From Actinomycetota bacterium (GTDB taxonomy: Bacteria > Actinomycetota > Thermoleophilia > Gaiellales > Gaiellaceae): 7,817 nucleotides of DNA. The stretch lies in contig JACCZA010000012.1 of the NCBI GenBank assembly GCA_013696185.1, forward strand, positions 1 to 7,817, given 5' to 3'. The first letter of the stretch is position 1; every line of letters starts with the position of its first letter. Position numbers and translations under genes: made by a program. A model generated the notes under the pieces. It saw only the letters and a list, made by a program, of their open reading frames with translations. It searched no databases and had not been told where the DNA came from. This document shows positions 1-6,594 of the stretch, in pieces.

Positions 1-1
1 C

Positions 2-1864
2 GAGGTCGCCTCGGCGACCGGGGCGCAGGTCGAGGCGCTCAGGGGCGCTCGCGTCGAGGCGGCCGAGCCTGGCGAGAGCGGTGTCGAGGCAGCCCGCGGC
101 GACCCGCCCGAGGTGGTGCTCCTCGACGGTCTAGCGCGCTACGTCGTTCCGCTGCCACTGACGCTCGGCGACGCCGGCGAGCGGGCGCTCGTCGTGGCGA
201 CGGGCGGCGAGCTCGCGGCGCCGACCCGCGTGACGCTGGAGAACGTGGCTGCCCTCGTCTCGCTCGCGTGCGAGCGGCGGATGCTGGCCGACGAGCTCGA
301 GGCGCGCAGCGAGGAGCGGTTCCAGTCGCTCGTCGAGAACGCTGCCGAGGTGCCGTGCATCATCGAGGCGAACGGGACGATCCGCTACGTCGGGCCGTCC
401 TCGGCGCAGGTGCTCGGCCTCCGCCCCGAGCAGATCGTCGGCGGGCACCTCGAGCGGCGGATCCACGAGGAGGACAAGCGACGCGTCGGCGGCCTCCTGC
501 GCGAGTGCCTCGCTCGGCCGGGCACGACCCGCACGATCGAGTTCCGCTGCAGGCACGCCGACGGCCACTGGCTCTACGCGGAGGTCGCGATCACGAACCG
601 CCTCGACGACCCGAGCGTGTCGGGCATCGTCGCCAACTTCCGAGACGTGAGCGAGCGCCGGCGCCTCGAGGAGCAGATCAGGCTCTCGCAGCGCCTCGAG
701 GCGGTGGGGACGCTCGCGGGCGGTGTCGCGCACGACTTCAACAACATCCTGACGGCGGTCGGGGGCCACGCCGAGGCTCTCCGTCGCAACCTCGATGCAC
801 TCGATCCGCGCCTCGAGCACGTGGAGCAGATCGAGCGTGCGACGCGCAGAGCGGCCACCCTGACGCGCCAGCTGCTCGCGTTCAGCCGCAAGCAGGTGCT
901 GCGTCCGAGGGTGCTGAACCTGAACGACGTCGTCCAGGACCTGACGGCCCTGCTCAGGCCGCTGATCGGAGAGGACGTCGACCTGACGGTCGCCCCGCAA
1001 GCCGGCCTCGGACACGTGAAGGCCGATCCCGGGCAGATCGAGCAGGTGCTGATGAACCTCGCGGTGAACGCCCGGCAGGCACTGCCCGACGGTGGCACGC
1101 TCACGATCGCGACCCGGGAAGTCGACCTCGACGGATCGCAGCGACTCGGCCAGGTCAGGGTTCCCGCAGGCCCCTACGTCGTGCTCTCGGTCAGCGACAC
1201 CGGCATCGGCATGGACACCGAGACGCAGGTGCACGCGTTCGAGCCGTTCTTCACGACGAAGGAGCCCGGCCAGGGCACCGGTCTCGGCCTGGCGACCGTC
1301 TACGGGATCGTGAAGCAGAGCGGCGGCTACGTGTGGCTCGAGAGCGAGCTCGGCCGTGGGTCGACCTTCAGCGTCTACCTGCCGCGGGTCGATCCCCCGC
1401 TCGAGCTCGAGAGTTCCCGGTTGCCCGTTGCCTCGCCCGCGGGCGGGACCGAGACGATCCTGATCGTCGAGGACGAGGAGGCCGTCCGCGCCCTCACCGA
1501 GGACGTGCTCGCCGGCAACGGCTACACCGTCCTCGCTGCCGCGAGCGGGACCGAGGCGCTGACGCTGGCCGGGGGGCACGCCGAGCCGATCGACCTTCTG
1601 CTCTCGGACCTCGTGATGCCGGGCCTCGGCGGCCGCGCCGTCTACGCAGGCCTCAGGCAGGCTCGTCCGAGCGTGCGGGTGCTCTACATGTCGGGCTACA
1701 CGGCGGAGGCGATCCTGGGCGGAGGCGACGGCGAAGGGGATCCGCCGCTGCTCGAGAAGCCGTTCACCTCGAACGAGCTGCTCCTCGCCGTACGGAGCAC
1801 GCTCGACGGACGCCCGGCGACAGGGTCGCCGCGGATCCTGACCGGCGCTTTCCCCGGCCGCTAA
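2..1864 (+). CDS. Hybrid sensor histidine kinase (GAF-PAS-HisKA-HATPase-REC), 5' end outside window
   Basis: The frame is open to the left edge, so the N-terminus is missing; the first GTG at 113 lies inside a domain and is unlikely to be the true start. In order: the tail of a GAF-like domain (to about 300), a PAS/PAC domain (about 320-660), HisKA with the H-box around HDFNN (His codon 731-733), HATPase_c with N-box NLAVNA, G1 DTGIGM, F-box FEPFFTTK and G2 GTGLGL, then a C-terminal receiver (about 1455-1800). The receiver has acidic residues EDEE, phospho-acceptor Asp at 1607-1609 (LLSDLVMPG), the S/T switch in YMSGYT and Lys in LLEKPF. All catalytic residues are present, so it should autophosphorylate and pass phosphate to its own receiver. 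No transmembrane segment is visible in the part present. Its stop overlaps the stop of the convergent kinase-like gene by 4 bp. The ligand is unknown. Confidence 0.95.
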   Translation, partial: EVASATGAQVEALRGARVEAAEPGESGVEAARGDPPEVVLLDGLARYVVPLPLTLGDAGERALVVATGGELAAPTRVTLENVAALVSLACERRMLADELEARSEERFQSLVENAAEVPCIIEANGTIRYVGPSSAQVLGLRPEQIVGGHLERRIHEEDKRRVGGLLRECLARPGTTRTIEFRCRHADGHWLYAEVAITNRLDDPSVSGIVANFRDVSERRRLEEQIRLSQRLEAVGTLAGGVAHDFNNILTAVGGHAEALRRNLDALDPRLEHVEQIERATRRAATLTRQLLAFSRKQVLRPRVLNLNDVVQDLTALLRPLIGEDVDLTVAPQAGLGHVKADPGQIEQVLMNLAVNARQALPDGGTLTIATREVDLDGSQRLGQVRVPAGPYVVLSVSDTGIGMDTETQVHAFEPFFTTKEPGQGTGLGLATVYGIVKQSGGYVWLESELGRGSTFSVYLPRVDPPLELESSRLPVASPAGGTETILIVEDEEAVRALTEDVLAGNGYTVLAAASGTEALTLAGGHAEPIDLLLSDLVMPGLGGRAVYAGLRQARPSVRVLYMSGYTAEAILGGGDGEGDPPLLEKPFTSNELLLAVRSTLDGRPATGSPRILTGAFPGR

Positions 1865-2562
1865 GCGGCGGGCAGGAGCACGCTCGCCAGGGAGCCGCCG
1901 CCGCTGGGGCGCGGCCGACGGACGAGCTCGCCGCCGTACAGGGACGCGATCCGCTCGGCGGCGAGGAGCGGCATGCCGCCCTCGGCGGGCCCCCCGAGGC
2001 GCGTGTCGGCCACCGACAGGGCCAGCTGCCCGCCTTCCCGCTCGACCGTGATCCAGATCGTGCCGCCCTCGGACACGGCGCGAACGGCGTCGGCCAGCAG
2101 GGCCGCGAGGAGCTGCCGCAGATGTCCTGGCCGCGCGTACACGAGGCCCTCGTCCACCGGCTCGGCGAGCAGCAGCTCGACCGCCCCGCCCGCGTTCGTC
2201 AGCCGCACGAGCTCGACGGTCTCGGAGGCGATCCTGGCGAGCGACACGACGGCGAGCGCACCGTTGTCCCTCGAGGCGAGGCTGCGGAGCGCCCGCAGAA
2301 TCTCGCGCAGCTCGAGGCCGCTCCGCTCGATCAGCTGCAGCCGGTGCTGCGCCCGCGTGCCCGCCTCGAGCTCGTGCTGGAGCAGCTGGGCGAGCCCGAC
2401 GATGCCCGAGAGCGGGTTGCTCACCTCGTGCACGAGCCGTGGGACGAGCTGTCCGAGCGCCACGAGGCGGCCGACCTCGATCAGCTCTGCCGGCTCGAGC
2501 ACGACGTTGACGGCCCCCTCGGAGCCGACCTCGGGCACCAGGCGGAGCGGGTTGGAGGCCAT
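1861..2562 (-). CDS. Histidine-kinase-like protein with degenerate ATP-binding domain
   Basis: A 233-aa protein starting at ATG 2562, with an AAGGA Shine-Dalgarno 7 bases upstream (2570-2574). Residues 30-95 are a HisKA-type dimerisation helix pair with the H-box HEVSNPLSG (His45, Glu46), as in active kinases. The C-terminal half resembles HATPase_c but is eroded. The N-box reads LLAALLADA (residues 151-159), so both usual Asn are replaced (Ala, Asp). G1 reads DTRLG (186-190), with Arg for Gly. The F-box and ATP lid are missing, and G2 is reduced to EGGMPL. There is no sensor domain and no membrane segment, so it is probably cytoplasmic. The family is clear. Loss of ATP-dependent kinase activity is inferred. 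It may instead be a Spo0B/ChpT-like phosphotransferase, a phosphatase, or a poorly conserved true kinase. It is divergent from the response regulator at 2657 and convergent with the hybrid kinase. Confidence 0.9.
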   Translation of the reverse strand: MASNPLRLVPEVGSEGAVNVVLEPAELIEVGRLVALGQLVPRLVHEVSNPLSGIVGLAQLLQHELEAGTRAQHRLQLIERSGLELREILRALRSLASRDNGALAVVSLARIASETVELVRLTNAGGAVELLLAEPVDEGLVYARPGHLRQLLAALLADAVRAVSEGGTIWITVEREGGQLALSVADTRLGGPAEGGMPLLAAERIASLYGGELVRRPRPSGGGSLASVLLPAA

Positions 2563-2656
2563 GCGCCCTTCCTTCGGCAGCGGAGGTCGACGTGCCGTTC
2601 ACCCGTTCGGGGGGTGTGCGAGACCCCGACCGAGCTCCGACACCCTGGAAAGGCGT
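2563..2656. promoter_or_regulatory. Divergent intergenic region between kinase-like gene and response regulator
   Basis: This 94-bp gap must hold the start signals of both outward-reading genes unless either is leaderless. The Shine-Dalgarno of the minus-strand gene (AAGGA, 2570-2574) and of the plus-strand gene (GGAAAGG, 2647-2653) mark its ends. No convincing TANNNT -10 box is visible on either strand. A 6-bp inverted repeat GGGTGT/ACACCC (2612-2617 and 2640-2645) lies just before the regulator's ribosome binding site. Its function is unknown. Confidence 0.4.
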
Positions 2657-3292
2657 ATGTCGACTCTGCGAACCAGCACAACCTGCCTCGTCGCCGACGA
2701 CCATCCGGCGATGGTGGAGGCCGTCTGCTCCGTGCTCGAGCAGCACGGCGTCGACGTGCTCGGGCGGGCGGCGAACGGCCCGGAGGCAGTCGAGCAGATC
2801 GAGGAGCTCGCGCCCGAGGTGGCCCTCGTCGACCTCCGCATGCCCGGCTGCTCCGGGATCGAGGTCGCCCGCCGTGTGGCACGGGTCAGCAGCGCGACGA
2901 CGGTCATCCTCTACACCGCGGTCTCCGACCGCGCGCTCCTCGTCGAGGCGCTCGACGCGGGCGTGCGCGGCTTCGTGCTCAAGGAGGCGCCGCTCGCCGA
3001 TCTCTTCCGGGCTGTCGACGTCGTCGCGGCCGGCGGCACCTACATCGACCCCGTGCTCGCAGGGCTCCTCGCCGGCGCGCGCACGGACGCGAGCTCCCCC
3101 GCGCTGACGCAGCGCGAGCGCGACGTCCTGCGCCTGCTCGCGGAGGGCATGTCGAACGAGGAGGTGGGCGGGCGCCTCTACATCTCCGCCGAGACCGTGC
3201 GCACGCATCTGCGCAAGGCGATGGGCAAGCTGCGGGCCGAGACGCGGACGCACGCCGTGGCCGAGGCGCTGCGGCGGTCCCTGATCGCCTGA
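2657..3292 (+). CDS. NarL/FixJ-family response regulator (REC-HTH_LuxR)
   Basis: A 211-aa DNA-binding response regulator. I chose ATG 2657 because it follows GGAAAGG (2647-2653) and places the receiver at the very N-terminus; the frame stays open far upstream, but only as antisense to the kinase-like gene. The receiver spans about residues 8-125. It has acidic pair Asp14-Asp15, phospho-acceptor Asp59 in VDLRMPG, Thr87 in LYTA and Lys109 in VLKEAP, so all five key positions are intact. The LuxR-type helix-turn-helix is at 148-208 (LTQRERDVLRLLAEGMSNEE, then the recognition helix around SAETVRTHLRKAM). It should bind promoter DNA as a dimer when phosphorylated. The likely partner is one of the two adjacent kinase genes. 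A GC-rich perfect palindrome follows its stop codon. Confidence 0.95.
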   Translation: MSTLRTSTTCLVADDHPAMVEAVCSVLEQHGVDVLGRAANGPEAVEQIEELAPEVALVDLRMPGCSGIEVARRVARVSSATTVILYTAVSDRALLVEALDAGVRGFVLKEAPLADLFRAVDVVAAGGTYIDPVLAGLLAGARTDASSPALTQRERDVLRLLAEGMSNEEVGGRLYISAETVRTHLRKAMGKLRAETRTHAVAEALRRSLIA

Positions 3293-3294
3293 GG

Positions 3295-3308
3295 CTCCCC
3301 GCGGGGAG
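3295..3308 (+). terminator. Possible transcription terminator hairpin after the response regulator
   Basis: CTCCCCGCGGGGAG is a perfect 14-bp palindrome that begins 2 bases after the response regulator's stop codon. It could form a short, very stable GC hairpin. No U-tract follows, so at best it is a U-less terminator of the kind proposed for high-GC actinobacteria; chance is possible in such GC-rich DNA. Confidence 0.4.
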
Positions 3309-3334
3309 GCCGGCGCTCCAGGGAGAGCGACTGG

Positions 3335-3358
3335 TACAGTCGTTAACGTGGTTAACGA
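3335..3358 (+). promoter_or_regulatory. -10 box and MarR-type operator overlapping the repressor start codon
   Basis: TACAGT (3335-3340) fits the actinobacterial TANNNT -10 consensus and ends 7 bases before the GTG at 3348, the spacing expected if transcription begins at the start codon. The arms TCGTTAAC (3340-3347) and GTTAACGA (3351-3358) are a perfect 8-bp inverted repeat with a 3-base spacer, and the spacer is the GTG start codon itself. AT-rich GTTAAC half-sites are conspicuous in this GC-rich DNA and suit a MarR dimer. No Shine-Dalgarno is present at normal spacing; the nearest purine run (3321-3327) is about 20 bases away. Binding by the encoded MarR protein is inferred. Confidence 0.75.
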
Positions 3359-3794
3359 ATCTACGCACGTGGGGCCGGCCCCGCTCGCGGCTCGCCTGCG
3401 CCCAGTCCTGCTCAAGCTCGCGCGCGAGCTCAGGCGCGAGGTGCACCCGCTCGGGGTGACCGGCGGCCAGGTGTCGCTGCTCGTCGAGATCGAGCGGCGG
3501 CCGGGGATCGCGGCGGCGGAGCTGGCGACGCGGGAGCGCATCTCCCCCGCAGGCATGTCCGGGCACGTCGCCCGGCTCGAGCGCGCGTCGCTCGTCGAGC
3601 GGCGGGCCCACAGCCGCGATCGGCGCCGCCGGGGCCTCGTGCTCACGCCGGCGGGTCAGAGCGTCCTGCGCTCGGTCCGCGCCCGCCGCACCGCCTGGCT
3701 CGCGAAGCGCCTGCAGCGGCTGTCGGCCCCGGAGCTCGCCGCGATCGACGGAGCGATCGCGCCGCTGCGGCGGCTGCTCGAGGAGGACGCGTGA
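3348..3794 (+). CDS. MarR-family transcriptional regulator
   Basis: A 148-aa winged-helix protein of typical MarR size. An N-terminal dimerisation helix (about residues 12-32) is followed by the DNA-binding core. The core includes the helix around GIAAAELATRERISPAGMSG (about 53-72), the recognition helix leading to HVARLERASLVERR, and a basic wing SRDRRRRGLVLTPAG (about 88-103). C-terminal helices complete the dimer interface. The start is GTG 3348, the spacer of a perfect inverted repeat and 7 bases after a -10 box, so the mRNA is probably leaderless. A GTG at 3369 is an alternative without support from a ribosome binding site. It overlaps the exporter gene downstream by 4 bp. By family precedent it should repress itself and the exporter until an effector binds. 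The effector is unknown; many MarR proteins sense phenolic or antibiotic-like molecules or oxidants. Confidence 0.93.
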   Translation: MVNESTHVGPAPLAARLRPVLLKLARELRREVHPLGVTGGQVSLLVEIERRPGIAAAELATRERISPAGMSGHVARLERASLVERRAHSRDRRRRGLVLTPAGQSVLRSVRARRTAWLAKRLQRLSAPELAAIDGAIAPLRRLLEEDA

Positions 3795-5041
3795 CAGCGG
3801 CCCTCGTCGCGCTGAACGCGAGGACCTTCAGCAGCCTGCGCAAGCACCGCAACTACCGGCTCTTCTTCTCCGGGCAGGTGATCTCGCTCAGCGGGACGTG
3901 GATGCAGAACGTCGCTCTCGCCTGGCTCGTGGTCGAGCTGACCCGCTCGCCGGTGGCGATCGGCGTGCTCGCCTTCTGCCGCTTCATCCCCTTCACGATC
4001 TTCGGGCTCCTCTCGGGCGTCGTCGCCGACCGGACCGACAACCGCCGGCTCGTGATGGGCACGCAGACCGCCTCGATGGTCGTCTCGATCTCCCTCGCCG
4101 TGCTCGTGCTCTCGGGCGCCGCCTCGCTCTGGCTCGTGTACCTGCTCGCGGCCCTCGGCGGCACGGCGCTCGTCTTCGACGCCCCCGGGCGCCACGGGCT
4201 CACGTTCCAGATGGTCGGCCGCGAGGAGCTGCCGAACGCGGTAGCGCTCAACGCGAGCCTCTTCAACGCCTCCCGGGTCGTCGGGCCGGCGATCGCCGGC
4301 GTCGTGATCGCGACGGTCGGTGTCGGCCCCTGCTTCGTCCTGAACGCGCTCAGCTTCTTCGCCGTCCTCGCAGGGCTCGCATGCATGCGGCGGAGCGAGC
4401 TCTTCCCCCTGGTCCCCGCCGAGACGGCCGCGCCGAGCGTGCTCGGCAGCGTGCGGGAGGGCCTCGGCTTCGTGCGCCGCTCCCGCCCCGTGCGCCTCGT
4501 GCTCGGAATCACCGCCGTCGTCAGCACCGTCGGCTTCAACTTCCACGTGCTCGTGCCGGTGCTCGCCGCCGACACGCTTCATGCGGGCCCCCGCACGTTC
4601 GGCATCCTCTCCGCCTGCTTCGGCCTCGGTGCGCTCGGCGGCGCGCTGCTCACCGCCTCGCTCGGCCGCGCAAGCTGGAAGTCGCTCGTCCTCGGCGCCG
4701 GCGGGTTCAGCCTGACGCTCCTCGTCCTCGCACCCCAGGGAACGGTGCTCGCGAGCGCGCTGCTCCTGTTCGCGACCGGCGTCTGCTTCACGCTTTGGAC
4801 GTCGAACAGCCAGTCGATCCTGCAGCTGACCGCGCCGGACCACCTCCGCGGACGGGTGCTGAGCCTGTACCTCTTCGCCTTCGCCGGCCTCGCGCCGCTC
4901 GGAGGTTTGCTCGCCGGCTGGCTCGCGGCCGTCGGCGGGACGGAGCTGGCGTTCCTCGTAGCCGGCGTGACCGGCCTCGTGATGACCGCCTACACCGCGG
5001 CCGAGCTTCGTCGCGGAGGGCTCCCCGCCGCGCGGGCGTAG
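3791..5041 (+). CDS. MFS exporter, EntS/MFS_3-like
   Basis: A 416-aa inner-membrane transporter of usual MFS length with about 12 hydrophobic segments. The N-terminus NYRLFFSGQVISLSGTWMQN and following helix are characteristic of the MFS_3 group, which includes the enterobactin exporter EntS. Motif A between TM2 and TM3 reads GVVADRTDNRR (residues 76-86). A longer cytoplasmic loop at about 200-235 separates the two halves, and a second loop motif HLRGRVLSLY is at 351-360. The GTG start at 3791 overlaps the MarR stop (GTGA) and follows GAGGAGG (3780-3786), so translation is coupled. Pairing with MarR suggests export of a small toxic or signalling molecule driven by the proton gradient. The substrate cannot be read from sequence. 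It ends 6 bp from the convergent diguanylate cyclase gene. Confidence 0.93.
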   Translation: MTAALVALNARTFSSLRKHRNYRLFFSGQVISLSGTWMQNVALAWLVVELTRSPVAIGVLAFCRFIPFTIFGLLSGVVADRTDNRRLVMGTQTASMVVSISLAVLVLSGAASLWLVYLLAALGGTALVFDAPGRHGLTFQMVGREELPNAVALNASLFNASRVVGPAIAGVVIATVGVGPCFVLNALSFFAVLAGLACMRRSELFPLVPAETAAPSVLGSVREGLGFVRRSRPVRLVLGITAVVSTVGFNFHVLVPVLAADTLHAGPRTFGILSACFGLGALGGALLTASLGRASWKSLVLGAGGFSLTLLVLAPQGTVLASALLLFATGVCFTLWTSNSQSILQLTAPDHLRGRVLSLYLFAFAGLAPLGGLLAGWLAAVGGTELAFLVAGVTGLVMTAYTAAELRRGGLPAARA

Positions 5042-5047
5042 CGTCCT

Positions 5048-6505
5048 TCAGTGCACGTAGGCGATCGTGCGGTTCCTGCCGGCGCGCTTCGCCGAGAACA
5101 TCGCCTGGTCCGCCGCCCGTAGCAGCTCGGCGGGTGTGTGGCCGTCCTCGGGGTAGGCCGCCACGCCGAACGAGGCAGTCACGAGACCGAGTGGCTCCGA
5201 CGCGTGCTCCGTCAGCCTCGAGCGCAGTCGCTCGGCCGCGAGCTGCGCGCTCGCGCGGTCACTGCCCGGAAGCACGAGCGCGAACTCGTCGCCCCCGATG
5301 CGCGCGCCCACGTCGCTGCTCCGCCTGGTCTGCTCGAGACAGCGCGCGAGCAGCTGCAGCGCACGGTCGCCCAGCTCGTGCCCGCCGCGGTCGTTCACCG
5401 CCTTCAAGTCGTCGCAGTCGAAGACGATCACGGACAGGACCCCGCCGCGCGAGGCGCGCTCGAGCTCGACGGCAAGCGCCTCGTCGAGACCGCGCCGGTT
5501 CAGGAGCCCGGTCAGCGGGTCGCTCGTGGCGGCGCGGCGCTCACGCTCCAGCGCCTGAGCGGCGTCGAGGAGGGCCGCCGCGTGCGCGGCGATCAGCGTC
5601 GCCGCCTCCCGCCTCCCCGACTCAGCGGTTATTTGCCGGGCGGAGAGGCCGACGAGGGAGCCGATCGTCTCCCTGCCGACGTGCAGCGGCAGCCAGATCA
5701 GCCACCCGCGCCTGCGGGCCTCGTCGTCGCCGAGCGCGGTCTTCAAGTCGACGACCGCGTAGGTGGAGGAGACCGAGCCGAGGCGGTCGGAGATCGAGCG
5801 GAGGAGCGCAGGGTCGAGCGGCTCGGCGCGCGACACCGGCCGGCGCCAGAAGCTCGCCAGCCGGCTCCCGTCGTGACCGAGGTTGACCTGGACGCAATCC
5901 AGGTCGAGCAGGCGACCGAGCGAGCGTGCCGCCAGCTCGGCGACGGGCTGCACGCCGCGGAGCGAGCTCGCGTAGACGAAGAGGCGCGACACGGTCGAGA
6001 GGTCGAGCTCGAACTGCGAGCTCATCGCCCGCACGCGCTCGCCGATCGCCCCGGCGAGGCCGACGACCGGTGGCACGGCGCTCGGTTGCAGCTCGAGCCT
6101 GCGCGTCTCGAGATTGAGGGCTCCGAGCGCCGGGCGATCGAAGGTCAGGGGCACCGTGAGCTCGGATCGGACACCCGTCATCGCCGCGATGAAGTCCGGA
6201 TCGTCCCGCACGCTCGCGACGTACTGCAGCTCGCCCGTCCTCACCGCGCGTCCCAGCACGCCCTGATCGAGCGTGAAGCCGTCGCGCACCTCGTCGTACC
6301 CGCGCTGTGCCATCAGCCAGAGCCGGTCGTGCTGGAGCACGTAGACGCTCGTCAGCAGGTCGTTGCCGACCGTCTCCACGAGACAGCCGAGCGCGCTGTC
6401 GATCGCCTGCTGGTGGTCGACGGCTCGGGCCAGCGCGGTGTGGGCCGCGGAGCACGCAGCCGCGATCGCCTCGGTCGGTACGGTGTCGTGGCCGGGAGCT
6501 GGCAT
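5048..6505 (-). CDS. Diguanylate cyclase with two GAF domains (GAF-GAF-GGDEF)
   Basis: A 485-aa protein from ATG 6505, predicted to make cyclic di-GMP from two GTP. A GAF domain spans about residues 33-158 (for example LDQGVLGRAVRTGELQYVAS, then RSELTVPL and LGALNLET). A second, more divergent GAF-like domain spans about 170-315, and the GGDEF domain spans about 325-485. The latter starts with SDPLTGLLNRRG (328-339) and contains the intact catalytic IGGDEF (403-408). An inhibitory-site motif RSSD (395-398) lies exactly five residues upstream, so the enzyme should be active and product-inhibited. No transmembrane helices are visible, suggesting a cytosolic sensor. The start is not certain: no clear Shine-Dalgarno precedes ATG 6505. 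The frame extends to GTG 6610, but those extra 35 residues are Arg-rich, unlike any domain, and would overlap the divergent trhA coding region. It is monocistronic, convergent with the MFS gene. Confidence 0.93.
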   Translation of the reverse strand: MPAPGHDTVPTEAIAAACSAAHTALARAVDHQQAIDSALGCLVETVGNDLLTSVYVLQHDRLWLMAQRGYDEVRDGFTLDQGVLGRAVRTGELQYVASVRDDPDFIAAMTGVRSELTVPLTFDRPALGALNLETRRLELQPSAVPPVVGLAGAIGERVRAMSSQFELDLSTVSRLFVYASSLRGVQPVAELAARSLGRLLDLDCVQVNLGHDGSRLASFWRRPVSRAEPLDPALLRSISDRLGSVSSTYAVVDLKTALGDDEARRRGWLIWLPLHVGRETIGSLVGLSARQITAESGRREAATLIAAHAAALLDAAQALERERRAATSDPLTGLLNRRGLDEALAVELERASRGGVLSVIVFDCDDLKAVNDRGGHELGDRALQLLARCLEQTRRSSDVGARIGGDEFALVLPGSDRASAQLAAERLRSRLTEHASEPLGLVTASFGVAAYPEDGHTPAELLRAADQAMFSAKRAGRNRTIAYVH

Positions 6506-6582
6506 GGCGTCGAGTGCGCCGGAACGGGGGCGCCAGATCCGGTATCGGATGCAGGGCGGGCGAGCGTGAGCAGCCAGCCGAC

Positions 6583-6594
6583 TAGACTTCGTCG
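6583..6594 (+). promoter_or_regulatory. trhA: Probable -10 promoter element of the trhA-like gene
   Basis: TAGACT (6583-6588) matches TANNNT and is followed by six bases before A6595, the first base of an in-frame ATC codon at which the conserved TrhA N-terminus could begin. This is the same -10-to-start layout seen at the MarR gene. No clear -35 hexamer was found 17-18 bases upstream. TAG at 6583 is also the in-frame stop that closes the reading frame upstream. Confidence 0.45.

Noticed and set aside
2612..2645. Inverted repeat GGGTGT/ACACCC upstream of the response regulator
   Set aside because: Arms are only 6 bp with a 22-base spacer in GC-rich DNA; too weak to call an operator or riboswitch.
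1973..2656. Upstream extension of the response regulator frame
   Set aside because: It is antisense to the kinase-like gene, Ser/Arg-rich, and precedes a normal receiver start with a Shine-Dalgarno at 2647-2653.
268..3459. Plus-strand open frame of 1063 codons
   Set aside because: A different frame over the same genes, with a low-complexity Arg/Pro/Ala product; a GC-rich shadow.
131..3646. Minus-strand open frame of 1171 codons spanning several genes
   Set aside because: It is antisense to the hybrid kinase, response regulator and MarR genes and crosses the kinase-like gene in another frame. Its composition is Arg/Ala/Asp-rich without any domain; long stop-free shadows are expected in very GC-rich DNA.
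3656..4843. Minus-strand 395-codon frame opposite the MFS gene
   Set aside because: The product is an E/R/A/H-rich low-complexity string, while the opposite strand encodes a clear 12-helix transporter with a coupled start.
3898..5886. Plus-strand 662-codon frame over the MFS and cyclase genes
   Set aside because: It overlaps two well-supported genes in the wrong frame and shows only Arg-rich low complexity.
6537..6550. Short inverted repeat ATCCG-GTAT-CGGAT between the cyclase and trhA genes
   Set aside because: Five-base arms are readily expected by chance, and it is not aligned with any promoter element I can see.
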